Below, in pieces: positions 8,433 to 15,505 of a stretch of 51,139 nt of DNA. Both the position numbers and the translations under genes were made by a program. Below the pieces are notes generated by a model, which did not search any database, was not told the DNA's origin, and saw only the letters and a list, made by a program, of their open reading frames with translations. Numbering within the stretch: position 1 is the stretch's first letter; each line of letters begins with the position of its first letter. This DNA is from JAWLBM01 sp041687675 (lineage in GTDB: Bacteria > Pseudomonadota > Alphaproteobacteria > Rhizobiales > Pleomorphomonadaceae): NCBI GenBank assembly GCA_041687675.1, contig JAWLBM010000034.1:1-51139 (forward strand), read 5' to 3'.

Positions 8433-9509
8433 TCAGGAGATGGCCATCAGCGGCGGGCGTTCAGCGGCGGCCGCGGCGGTGACCGCGGCCTGCAGGGACC
8501 GGCTCCAGGGCCTGCGCCCGCCGAGCACGCCGCTCTCCTCGACGATGCCGGGCACGAGGTGCTCCTGCCGGTAGGCCATCAGGTGGATGCCGGACACGCC
8601 GGGGATCTCGCGCACCTCGCGGATGATCTCGAGGCAGATGCGCCGGCCCTCCGCCTTCGGGTCGGCGGCCTTCTCCAGCCGGTCGATCACCGCGTCGGGG
8701 ATATGCACCCCGGGCACGTTGGAGCGCATCCACCGCGCCGTCCGGGCGGAGGGCAGCGGGCCGACGCCGACAAGGACGAAGACCTTCTCCAGCAGGCCCA
8801 TGTCGCCGACGGCGGTCATGAAGCGGCGCAGCAGCGGCACGTCGAAGCAGTATTGCGTCTGCACGAACTGCGCCCCGGCGGCAACCTTGCGGGCGAGGTT
8901 CACCGGGCGGAAGTCGTAGGGAGGCGCGAACGGGTTGGCGGCCGCGCCGAGGAACAGCCGCGGCGGCGAGGTGATCGCCCGACCGGACATGAACCGGCCG
9001 TCGTCGCGCATCCGGCGGATCACGTCGAGCAGGGAGGTGGAGTCGAGGTCGAACACCGGCTTGGCGTCCGGGTGGTCGCCCGCCTGCACCCCGTCGCCGG
9101 AGAGGCAGAGCACGTTGCCGACCCCGAGCGCGGCGACGCCGAGAACGTTGCCCTGGATGGCGATCCGGTTGTGGTCGCGGCAGGAGATCTGGACGATCGG
9201 CGAGAAGCCCTGGCGGGTCAGCAGCGCCGAGATCGCCACCGAGGACATGTGGCAGTTGGCCCCGGAGCCGTCGGTGGCGTTGATGGAATCCACCCAGCCG
9301 TCGAACACCGCGGCGCGGGCGTCGACGTCCGCCGGATCGGCGCTGTCCGGCGGGTTGAGCTCCGCCGTCACCGCGAAGTCGCCGCGGCGGAGGATCCTTT
9401 CGAGCCGGGCCCGCGAGACGTGGCCGGGCAGCTCCGGCAGGTGCGCGGAGGGATCGGGGTCGTAGTCGGTGGGCACGATCGGCAGGTCCACGGGCGCCCC
9501 CTCAGGCAT
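8433..9509 (-). CDS. Methylenetetrahydrofolate reductase-like protein (MetF family)
   Basis: This 358-residue flavin-type TIM-barrel protein interconverts methyl- and methylene-tetrahydrofolate. The family is recognised from the N-terminal TAELNPPDSADP segment, the central QISCRDHNRIAIQG and LCLSGDGVQAGDHP segments, and FVQTQYCFDVPLLRRFM near residue 215-235. It is longer than E. coli MetF by an N-terminal stretch of about 40 residues and a C-terminal Ala-rich end. The start at ATG 9509 overlaps the preceding MTHFR C-terminal-domain gene by eight bases, so the two are probably co-translated and may form a complex as in MetVF systems. In this setting it would plausibly run oxidatively, feeding methyl-THF to methylene-THF. 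Confidence 0.85.
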   Translation of the reverse strand: MPEGAPVDLPIVPTDYDPDPSAHLPELPGHVSRARLERILRRGDFAVTAELNPPDSADPADVDARAAVFDGWVDSINATDGSGANCHMSSVAISALLTRQGFSPIVQISCRDHNRIAIQGNVLGVAALGVGNVLCLSGDGVQAGDHPDAKPVFDLDSTSLLDVIRRMRDDGRFMSGRAITSPPRLFLGAAANPFAPPYDFRPVNLARKVAAGAQFVQTQYCFDVPLLRRFMTAVGDMGLLEKVFVLVGVGPLPSARTARWMRSNVPGVHIPDAVIDRLEKAADPKAEGRRICLEIIREVREIPGVSGIHLMAYRQEHLVPGIVEESGVLGGRRPWSRSLQAAVTAAAAAERPPLMAIS

Positions 9510-10038
9510 GCCGGCCGTGCTCGCCGCGGGCGACGGCGAGCCAGGAGGAGGTGCCCTTGCGGCGATGGTCGACCGGCGCCTGCACGTCGGCGATGTGGCC
9601 GCCGCCCGCCATCCGCTGCGCGCCCTCCGAGGCGGACACCCAGACGCAGCGCATCTCCGGCCAGACCTCGCAGCCGCCGTCGGGCCGGACGCCGCCGCAG
9701 GGGCCGTTGCGGATGTTCTTCGGGCAGTTCATCGGGCAGGACATGCCGGTGGAGGAGAGCGCGCAGCGCCCGCACATCCGGCAGTCGAACAGCGCGCCCT
9801 TGACCGCCCTCTCGACCGCCGCGACCGGCCGCTCCAGCCGCTCAGGGCCGATCCGGGCGACCAGCGGCCCGAGCCGCTTCAGCACCGCTTCGAAGCCGAT
9901 GTAGAGGCGCTCCATGCCGCGGGCGTGGCGGACGGCGAAGGCGCGAAGGCCCCGGCCGGCGCGCGGCGGCCGGCGGCCGGCGGGCTCGAAGGCGGCCGGG
10001 GGGCGGAGGGTCGGCGACGGCGTGTCCATGGGCGCCAC
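9502..10038 (-). CDS. Methylenetetrahydrofolate reductase C-terminal-domain protein (MetV-like, cysteine-rich)
   Basis: This 178-residue protein has a basic, Pro-rich N-terminal third and then a cysteine-rich core with cysteines at 86, 89, 92, 101, 105, 114, 123 and 131 (CRMCGRC, SCPMNC, GPCGGV). The spacing resembles the zinc/iron-sulfur MTHFR_C domain of MetV from acetogens. It is expected to bind metal or Fe-S centres and to partner the MetF-like subunit, whose gene it overlaps by eight bases. Start ATG 10038 is used; a second ATG three codons later is possible. No catalytic role is visible from the sequence alone. Confidence 0.8.
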   Translation of the reverse strand: MAPMDTPSPTLRPPAAFEPAGRRPPRAGRGLRAFAVRHARGMERLYIGFEAVLKRLGPLVARIGPERLERPVAAVERAVKGALFDCRMCGRCALSSTGMSCPMNCPKNIRNGPCGGVRPDGGCEVWPEMRCVWVSASEGAQRMAGGGHIADVQAPVDHRRKGTSSWLAVARGEHGRHA

Positions 10039-10057
10039 CTGCGTGGGGTGTCGGGTG

Positions 10058-10357
10058 TCAGGTCTCCCGCCCGCCGGAGGCGACCAGCGCCTTCAGCCGG
10101 GCGTCGTCGTAGAGGCTCTCGATGCGGGCGGCCTCCGCCTCGGCGGCGGCCTCCAGGTCGTCGCCGCAGGGCACCGGCGGGCTGCGCACCCAGCCGGCGA
10201 GGTAGGCGTCCTCGTCGCGGGCGCCGGTGCGCATCGCCACCATGTCGATCGCCTGGATGAAGCGGGCGGAGAGCTCGCGCTTGGCCGCCTTGCGGCCCGC
10301 CTTGGCGATCACCTGGGCCGGGATGTCGCGCCAGGAGAGGATCACGAGGTCAGCCAT
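10058..10357 (-). CDS. Small 'virulence factor' family protein
   Basis: This 99-residue protein begins MADLVILSWRDIPAQVI and matches my recollection of the short family named 'virulence factor' (PF13769), which despite its name has no demonstrated function and often lies beside corrinoid/folate methyltransferase genes in alphaproteobacteria. It is soluble, with no signal peptide or cysteine pair motif, and is charged and helical in character (AGRKAAKRELSARFIQAIDMVAM). The start ATG 10357 overlaps the DUF1638 stop by eight bases. Its position in the middle of the operon argues for a role in methyl transfer, assembly or substrate handling. This is inference from position only. Confidence 0.75.
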   Translation of the reverse strand: MADLVILSWRDIPAQVIAKAGRKAAKRELSARFIQAIDMVAMRTGARDEDAYLAGWVRSPPVPCGDDLEAAAEAEAARIESLYDDARLKALVASGGRET

Positions 10358-11003
10358 GGACGCGCTCCCGCTCGAGGAGGAAGTCGCCTAGCCCGCCGTA
10401 GCCGGTGAAGCGCCGCTCGAAGGCGAGCCCGAGCCGCTCCGCCGCCGCCCGGGCCTTCCGCTCCAGCGCCGGGTCGTCCGTCTGGGCGAGGTGGAGGACG
10501 CGCGTGTAGTGGCCGAAGTAGGCGTCGCGGAGCTCGGGGAAGCGGTCGAGGCCGAGGCCGGCGATGATCAGGCGGTCGAAGTGACGGACGAGATAGTCGG
10601 TGAGATAGAAGGTGCCGATCTCCCGCTCGTGCTCGGCGGCGAAGACGTCGAGGCCGGCGTAGAAGGCGTAGCAGTGCTCGCCTTCGATCCGCTCGGCGCC
10701 CTCTTCCGCGCAGACCCGGTCGACCAGCCCGCCGGTGCCGCAGTCGCCGTAGAGCACCAGGACGCGGCCGTGGCTGCGCCGCCCTGCCCGGATCTTCCGC
10801 CTCAGCGCCTCCGGTATCTGCTGCGGCCGGTTGTGCAGGATCGCCGGCAGGCAGGCGACGTCCAGGCCGTCGAGCGCGTTCATCCGCTTCACCGCGAGGA
10901 TCTCCTGGGCGAGCGCGCCGCAGGCGACGACGAGGGTGCGGGCCGGCGCGGACGGCCCGGCCGCGCGGTCAACCGGGGACGCCATGTTCCGCCGCACCGT
11001 CAT
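10350..11003 (-). CDS. DUF1638 family protein
   Basis: This 217-residue soluble protein matches DUF1638 in its LVVACGALAQEILAV opening, PAILHNRPQQIPEALR segment, VLVLYGDCGTGGLVD strand-loop and EHCYAFYAGLDVF motif. The conserved cysteines and histidine in these segments could bind a metal or a cofactor. DUF1638 genes frequently neighbour MttB-family methyltransferases in bacteria and methanogens, but the biochemical role is unknown to me. Start ATG 11003 has GAGG six bases upstream and lies seven bases after the corrinoid-protein stop. A second ATG seven codons downstream is possible because the first 20 residues are not conserved-looking. Confidence 0.82.
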   Translation of the reverse strand: MTVRRNMASPVDRAAGPSAPARTLVVACGALAQEILAVKRMNALDGLDVACLPAILHNRPQQIPEALRRKIRAGRRSHGRVLVLYGDCGTGGLVDRVCAEEGAERIEGEHCYAFYAGLDVFAAEHEREIGTFYLTDYLVRHFDRLIIAGLGLDRFPELRDAYFGHYTRVLHLAQTDDPALERKARAAAERLGLAFERRFTGYGGLGDFLLERERVHG

Positions 11004-11010
11004 CGAGGCC

Positions 11011-11715
11011 TCAAGCGGTTCCGGCGAGGGCGGAGCCCTGGCGGCGGGCGATGAGGGCCTTGGCGGTCTCGACCGCCACCGCCGCGTCGCGGCAGTAGGC
11101 GTCGGCGCCGATGGCGCTGGCGAAATCCTCGTTGAGCGGCGCGCCGCCGACCAGCACGATGTAGTCGCTGCGGATCCCCTTCTCCTTCAGGGTGTCGATG
11201 ACGACCTTCATGTAGGGCATGGTGGTCGTCAGCAGCGCCGACATGCCGAGGATCTCCGGCTGGTGCTCCTCCAGCGCCTTCAGGTAGTTCTCGACCGGGT
11301 TGTTGATGCCGATGTCGATCACCTCGAAGCCGGCGCCCTCCATCATCATGGTGACGAGGTTCTTGCCGATGTCGTGGATGTCGCCCTTGACGGTGCCGAT
11401 CACCATCTTGCCGATCTTCGGCGCCCCGGTCTCGGCGAGCAACGGGCGCAGGATGTACATGCCGGCCTTCATGGCGTTGGCGCTCATCAGCACCTCCGGC
11501 ACGAAGAGGATGCCGTCGCGGAAGTCGACGCCGACGATCCGCATGCCCTCGACCAGCGCCTTGGTCAGCACGTCGTAGGGCGTCCAGCCGCGGTCGAGCA
11601 GGATGCGGACGCTCTCCTCGATCTCCTCCTTGAGGCCGTCGTAGAGGTCGTCGTGCATCTGCTCGACGAGTTCGTCGTCGGAGAGGGAGGAAAGGTCCAG
11701 TTCGTCGTCCGCCAT
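11011..11715 (-). CDS. Corrinoid (B12-binding) methyl-carrier protein, MtbC/MttC type
   Basis: This 234-residue cytosolic protein carries the cobamide that accepts the substrate methyl group. An N-terminal helical cap domain (about 1-95, with ALVEGMRIVGVDF and FVPEVLMSANAM) precedes the Rossmann B12-binding domain. The lower cobalt ligand is His114 in GDIHDIGKN (DxHxxG). The later GMSALLTTTMPYMK and VLVGGAPLNEDFA motifs complete the base-off binding site. Start ATG 11715 has GGAGG about six bases upstream. It follows the MttB-like gene by 68 bp, the standard order for a methyltransferase with its cognate carrier. An acidic 20-residue N-terminal stretch is present. Confidence 0.93.
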   Translation of the reverse strand: MADDELDLSSLSDDELVEQMHDDLYDGLKEEIEESVRILLDRGWTPYDVLTKALVEGMRIVGVDFRDGILFVPEVLMSANAMKAGMYILRPLLAETGAPKIGKMVIGTVKGDIHDIGKNLVTMMMEGAGFEVIDIGINNPVENYLKALEEHQPEILGMSALLTTTMPYMKVVIDTLKEKGIRSDYIVLVGGAPLNEDFASAIGADAYCRDAAVAVETAKALIARRQGSALAGTA

Positions 11716-11783
11716 GAAGTCCTCCTCGAAAGTGTCGCAACCACCGGCGGCGCCCTCCTCCGGGGCGCCGGCCGGCCCGGCCG

Positions 11784-13331
11784 TCAGGCATGCTCGTCGG
11801 GCAGCGCGGCCTTTTTCTGCGTGATGAACGCATCGAGCGCCTCGGCGATCCCCGGGTCGAGCGGAGGCGGCTCGTAGTCGGCCAGCATCCGCTTCCAGGT
11901 CGCGTTGGCACGGGTCGGCATGTCCTTCGAGCCCTCCGCCATCCACTGCTCGACCGAGTTGTTGTCGGCAAGCTCGGAGCGGTAGAAGGCGCTCTCGAAG
12001 TTCATCTGGGTGTGGGCGCAGCCGAGGAAGTGCTTGCCGGGTCCGACCTCGCGCAGCGCGTCCATCGCCTGCTGGTTCTCGTCGATCTCGATGCCCTTCG
12101 CCAGCACCGCCATGGCGCCGAGTTGGTCGGCGTCCATCACGAACTTCTCGTAGGAGGAGGCAAGGCCCCCCTCCATCCAGCCGGCGGCGTGCAGCACGAA
12201 GTTGGTGCCCGCGTGCAGGGTGGGGACGAGGGTCTGGGCGCTCTCGTAGGCGGCCTGGGCGTCGGGCAGCTTGGAGGCGCAGAGCGAGCCGCCGGTGCGG
12301 AACGGCATGTTCATCCGCCGGGCGAGCTGCGCCGCGCCGTAGATCGCCTTGGCCGCCTCGGGGGTGCCGAAGGTGGGCGCGCCCGACTGCATCGACAGGG
12401 TGGAGACGAAGGTGCCGAAGATCACCGGCGCGCCCGGGCGCACCAGCTGGGTGAAGGCGGTGCCGGCCAGCACCTCGGCCAGCACCTGCGTCAGCGTGCC
12501 GACGACGGTGACCGGGCTCATCGCGCCGGAGAGGATGAAGGGGGTGATGATGCACGCCTGGTTCGCCGCGGCGTAGACCTCGGCGGCGCCGAGCATCACG
12601 CCGTCCCACACCATCGGCGAGTTGGCGTTGATGAGGCTGGTGATCACCGCGTTGGCGTCGACGAACTCCCGGCCGAACAGGATCTCCGCCATCGCCACCG
12701 TGTCGGCGGCGCGCGAGGGCGCGGTGACGGAGCCCATGAACGGCTTGTCGGAAAGCGTCATGTGGGCGTGCACCATGTCGAGGTGCCGCTTGTTGACCGG
12801 CAGGTCCACCGGCTCGCACACCGTGCCGCCCGAATGGTGCAGGTGCGGCGAGGCATAGGCGAGCTTCACGAAGTTGCGGAAATCCTCGATCGTGCCGTAG
12901 CGCCGGCCGCGATCGAGGTCATGCACGAAGGGCGAGCCGTAGACCGGTGCGAACACCGTGTGCGGCCCGCCGATCTCCACCGACCGCTCCGGATTGCGGG
13001 CGTGCTGGGTGTAGCGCGGCGGAACGGTGGAGCAGAGCCTCCGGGCAAGGCCGCGCGGGAAGTGGACGCGGGTGCCGCGGACGTCGCAGCCGGCGTCCTT
13101 CAGCAACTCCAGCGCGCGCTCGTGGTCCTTGAACTCGATCCCGATCTCCTCGAGCACCGTCTCGGCATTGTGCTCGATGATCTCCAGCCCCTCCTCGGTG
13201 AGGAACTCCGTCAGCGGGATCCTGCGGGTGATGTAGGGCGTGTAGACCGCCCTCGCCCCCGCCCGCGCAGCCCGGCGCGCCTCCCGGCCCCGACGCCCCT
13301 CCGAACGCGATCCGACCGCCTGCTCGTCCAT
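11784..13331 (-). CDS. Trimethylamine methyltransferase family protein (MttB superfamily, non-pyrrolysine)
   Basis: This 515-residue TIM-barrel enzyme transfers a methyl group from a quaternary or tertiary amine to the corrinoid protein. Family landmarks are LTEEGLEIIEHNAETVLEEIG near the N-terminus, GGTVCEP, SVTAPSRAADT, AGAMSP-like SGAMSPVTVVGTL, and HAAGWMEGGL near the end. The frame has no in-frame amber codon, so it is not a pyrrolysine enzyme; non-Pyl relatives such as MtgB act on glycine betaine, and others on proline betaine, carnitine or butyrobetaine. Start ATG 13331 (or GTG 13337, two codons upstream) is preceded by GAGGGG. The first 30 residues are Arg-rich. The substrate cannot be set from sequence; betaine is favoured by the BHMT-like gene nearby. 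Confidence 0.88.
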   Translation of the reverse strand: MDEQAVGSRSEGRRGREARRAARAGARAVYTPYITRRIPLTEFLTEEGLEIIEHNAETVLEEIGIEFKDHERALELLKDAGCDVRGTRVHFPRGLARRLCSTVPPRYTQHARNPERSVEIGGPHTVFAPVYGSPFVHDLDRGRRYGTIEDFRNFVKLAYASPHLHHSGGTVCEPVDLPVNKRHLDMVHAHMTLSDKPFMGSVTAPSRAADTVAMAEILFGREFVDANAVITSLINANSPMVWDGVMLGAAEVYAAANQACIITPFILSGAMSPVTVVGTLTQVLAEVLAGTAFTQLVRPGAPVIFGTFVSTLSMQSGAPTFGTPEAAKAIYGAAQLARRMNMPFRTGGSLCASKLPDAQAAYESAQTLVPTLHAGTNFVLHAAGWMEGGLASSYEKFVMDADQLGAMAVLAKGIEIDENQQAMDALREVGPGKHFLGCAHTQMNFESAFYRSELADNNSVEQWMAEGSKDMPTRANATWKRMLADYEPPPLDPGIAEALDAFITQKKAALPDEHA

Positions 13332-13423
13332 CGCCACGCTTCCCCTCGCGGTCCCACGGCGCCCTCGCCCGCGCACGGGTCCCCCCATCCCTCCTTTGTC
13401 GTCGCGCAACTGCCCGGCTTGCT

Positions 13424-13459
13424 TGTCCAAAAGCGACAGACACGGGCTTCGAATGTCGC
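13424..13459 (-). promoter_or_regulatory. TGTC/GACA dyad with a 21-bp spaced TGTCGC repeat upstream of the MttB-like gene
   Basis: On the plus strand TGTC (13424-13427) and GACA (13435-13438) form a dyad with a 7-bp spacer. The GCGACA at 13433-13438 is followed exactly 21 bp later by TGTCGC at 13454-13459 in opposite orientation. The site lies about 95-130 bp upstream of the methyltransferase start and shares its TGTCGC core with the repeat upstream of the BHMT-like gene. An AraC-type regulator of betaine use is a reasonable candidate; this is inference. The rest of 13332-13619 holds no gene that I can support. Confidence 0.4.
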
Positions 13460-13619
13460 GGCTTCGCCAATGGTCCGGGCCGGGGTCGGGTCCGATCGGG
13501 GATCGCCCGCGGTTGATCGGGGGTCGAGGCGGCCCATATGCAGGTGTATCCGGCACGGATCCGAGGCCCGGAGGGGGTCTGGCCCGCGCGCCGGGACACC
13601 ACCGAGAAGGAGACTGGCC

Positions 13620-13826
13620 ATGCCCCGCAAGGACGCCAACTGGTTCTCCAGCTACTTCGGCTGGAAGCGTGCGGACGCCGAGCCGCACGACGTCAACGAC
13701 AAGGCGGTCGACGCCGTCCACGCCAACGGCCGCGACGCCGAGGACCGGCCGACGCCGGCGCTGAAGCGCGTCTGGCGCGGACTGCTCGGCAACGGGGACT
13801 CCCACCCCCACGTCGGCGGCCGCTGA
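13620..13826 (+). CDS. Small hypothetical protein, 68 residues
   Basis: ATG 13620 is preceded by AAGGAG at a good distance and opens a 68-residue frame beginning MPRKDANWFSSYFGWKRAD. The protein is charged, with several Asp/Arg/His residues (HDVNDKAVDAVHANGRDAEDRP) and a short basic helix near the end (LKRVWRGLLGN). No signal peptide or membrane segment is seen. It is divergent from the MttB-like gene with about 290 bp between the starts. I do not recognise the family. The frame remains open far upstream, but that part is the antisense of the methyltransferase gene. Confidence 0.55.
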   Translation: MPRKDANWFSSYFGWKRADAEPHDVNDKAVDAVHANGRDAEDRPTPALKRVWRGLLGNGDSHPHVGGR

Positions 13827-14025
13827 CACGGATCGACCGGCACGGACCGGCGGGCGGCCAACCGGTCGCCGTCCGGTTCGCGTCGGGGCTGGTCCATGCC
13901 GAGGGGAACGGCACGCCGGTCCGAATATTCAAGCCAACTTGGCGGGGTCCGACCATTCGTGGTGCGGCCGGCGCCACGCCGGTCGACGTCCGACCGCGCG
14001 AGCCGCGAATCACGGCCCTTCACAA

Positions 14026-14092
14026 AACACGATCGTTGTGGGATAGCATCAACAGTTAATTTTTCCTTTATGCTTGTTGGTGGTGCCCATTC
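14026..14092 (+). promoter_or_regulatory. AT-rich promoter-like pocket upstream of the recombinase-like gene
   Basis: Within the gene-free 13827-14092 stretch, the last ~65 bp are much less GC-rich than the surroundings (GTTAATTTTTCCTTTATGC). They contain an ACGATCGT palindrome inside CACAAAACACGATCGTTGTG. This is the likely promoter and perhaps operator for the short recombinase-like gene. No clear -35/-10 pair can be assigned. Confidence 0.3.
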
Positions 14093-14458
14093 ATGACGAT
14101 GGTCGGATATGCTCACGCCTCCCCCGATGATCCCGTCTGCCTGAACCAGCTCGAGCGCCTGAAGCGCGTAGGTTGCACCTCGGTCCGGCTCGACTGGGCC
14201 GACGGCGGCGCGTCCTCCCGCGTGCTGCGGCAGGCGGTGGACGGGCTGAAGCCGGGGGACGTGCTTGCGGTCGCCGGCCTGGATCGGCTCGGCCTGCAGG
14301 CTGACGAACTCACGGAGTTCGTCGAGAGGCTGGGGGCGCGCGGCATCCACCTGAGGTCCGTCACGCCGGCGCTCGACACGGCGTCGCCGCGAGGCAAGGC
14401 CTTCTTCGGGATGCTCGCGGTGTTCGCGGAGTTCCGCGAGACCCGGTCTCGGGCCTGA
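14093..14458 (+). CDS. Degenerate serine recombinase (resolvase) catalytic domain
   Basis: This 121-residue frame matches the N-terminal catalytic domain of the resolvase/invertase family: GYAHASPDDP corresponds to the usual GYARVSTDDQ, so nucleophile Ser10 is kept. LKPGDVLAVAGLDRLGL corresponds to the DRLGR block, and GKAFFGMLAVFAEFRE to the FERxxIxERT region. Two catalytic arginines appear lost: the family Arg8 is His8 and the Arg of DRLGR is Leu68. The protein stops just after FRETRSRA, so the long E helix and the helix-turn-helix DNA-binding domain are missing. It is either a decayed gene or a stand-alone domain with a non-catalytic role. ATG 14093 and the alternative GTG/ATG one or two codons on are equivalent. 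Confidence 0.7.
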   Translation: MTMVGYAHASPDDPVCLNQLERLKRVGCTSVRLDWADGGASSRVLRQAVDGLKPGDVLAVAGLDRLGLQADELTEFVERLGARGIHLRSVTPALDTASPRGKAFFGMLAVFAEFRETRSRA

Positions 14459-14555
14459 TCGCGCGCCTGTGGCATAGGGCGGCGTTGGGGACCGGATGGT
14501 GTCGCGTTAAGATGTTGCGCGATAGGCTGCGACAGAATCCCCCGACGAGGACCCC

Positions 14556-14636
14556 ATGGCGCACACTCCCCTTCCCGCGACCGGTCGCGAAGACCCGCCG
14601 TCAGGCGGCGTGCGTCCCGTGCGCGCCGTGGGTTGA
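14556..14636 (+). CDS. Possible 26-residue leader ORF upstream of the PPP phosphatase
   Basis: ATG 14556 follows GACGAGGACCCC, giving a GAGG Shine-Dalgarno at good spacing, and opens 26 codons (MAHTPLPATGRED... ending RAVG). The stop lies six bases before the phosphatase ATG. Such close spacing would allow coupled translation, and the phosphatase lacks a strong ribosome binding site of its own. The peptide has no recognisable motif and could be chance in this GC-rich DNA. Confidence 0.25.
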   Translation: MAHTPLPATGREDPPSGGVRPVRAVG

Positions 14637-14642
14637 GCGCGC

Positions 14643-15395
14643 ATGTTCGGTCTGTTGAGGCGTAGCGCCAAGCGGTCGCGCGAAAGCCGGCACGTCCAAC
14701 TCGACCGCTTCAAGGGGACCGTCTGGGCGGTGGGCGACATCCACGGCTGCCTGCGCGAACTCCTGTGGCTGGAGAAGCGGATCGTCGGCGAGGCCGCCTC
14801 CTTCCCGAAGCCGCACGTCATCGTCTACCTCGGCGACTACGTCGATCGCGGCCCGCACAGCGAGGGCGTGATCCGTCACCTGCTCGCCCCGCCGCCGCCG
14901 GGCTTCGAGCGCTACCTTCTCGAGGGCAACCACGAGGCGCTGATGAGGGCCTGGCTGGAGGACCCGACCACGCCGCCCCAGCGATGGCTGGAGGTGGGCG
15001 GCCTCGACACCCTGCTCTCCTACGGGGTGCAGCCGCCGCGCGAGGAGATGCCGCGCTGGCCGAAGGGGCTGGCGACGAAGATTCCGGAGGCGCACCGGCA
15101 GTTCCTCGACGGACTGCTGCTGACGGTGCGCATCAACCGGTGCGTGTTCGTCCACGCGGGCCTGCGCGAGGATGCCGAGATCGAGGACCAGAGCGAGCAG
15201 GACCTTCTCTGGATGCGCGGCGAGGACCAGACCGACTGGGCCGGCGGACGCTACGTCGTCGTCCACGGCCACACCATCGTCGAGGAGCCGGCCGTCTTCG
15301 GCCAGCGGATCGCGATCGACACGGGCGCCTACCGAACCGGCCGGCTCACCGCCGTGCGGCTCGGCGCCCAGGGGTACCGGTTCATCACGACCTGA
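14643..15395 (+). CDS. PPP-family serine/threonine protein phosphatase (calcineurin-like metallophosphoesterase)
   Basis: This 250-residue cytosolic enzyme is predicted to dephosphorylate phosphoproteins or symmetrical nucleotides using two metal ions. All PPP motifs are present in order: GDIHG (31-35), GDYVDRG (64-70), GNHE (95-98), HAG (171-173) and HGHT (208-211). The short GDYVDRG and the HAGLREDAEIEDQSEQDLLWMR segment match the bacterial PrpA/PrpB-like group. It lies just upstream of the membrane glycosyltransferase and near the BY-kinases of the polysaccharide locus, but a functional link is only a suggestion. A strong palindrome follows eight bases after its stop. Confidence 0.88.
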   Translation: MFGLLRRSAKRSRESRHVQLDRFKGTVWAVGDIHGCLRELLWLEKRIVGEAASFPKPHVIVYLGDYVDRGPHSEGVIRHLLAPPPPGFERYLLEGNHEALMRAWLEDPTTPPQRWLEVGGLDTLLSYGVQPPREEMPRWPKGLATKIPEAHRQFLDGLLLTVRINRCVFVHAGLREDAEIEDQSEQDLLWMRGEDQTDWAGGRYVVVHGHTIVEEPAVFGQRIAIDTGAYRTGRLTAVRLGAQGYRFITT

Positions 15396-15402
15396 GGCGT
15401 CC

Positions 15403-15418
15403 GGCCCGTCGACGGGCC
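15403..15418 (+). terminator. Perfect 16-bp palindrome after the phosphatase gene, possible terminator stem
   Basis: GGCCCGTCGACGGGCC is self-complementary and lies eight bases after the phosphatase stop. No T-run follows, so it is at best a Rho-assisted or transcript-stabilising stem. Confidence 0.35.
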
Positions 15419-15505
15419 GCCGCCCACCGGGCTACTGTTCGGGGACCGCAGGGCGCGGCGTGCGGACCGGCTTCGACGACCAGGGACGAGGAGGACCCAG
15501 AACCG

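Noticed and set aside
11784..13331. Pyrrolysine-containing trimethylamine methyltransferase
   Set aside because: There is no in-frame amber codon, and no pyl genes are in the window.
13332..13619. Cobalamin riboswitch upstream of the corrinoid operon
   Set aside because: I could not find the conserved B12-box sequence or its flanking stems; only the dyad motif stands out.
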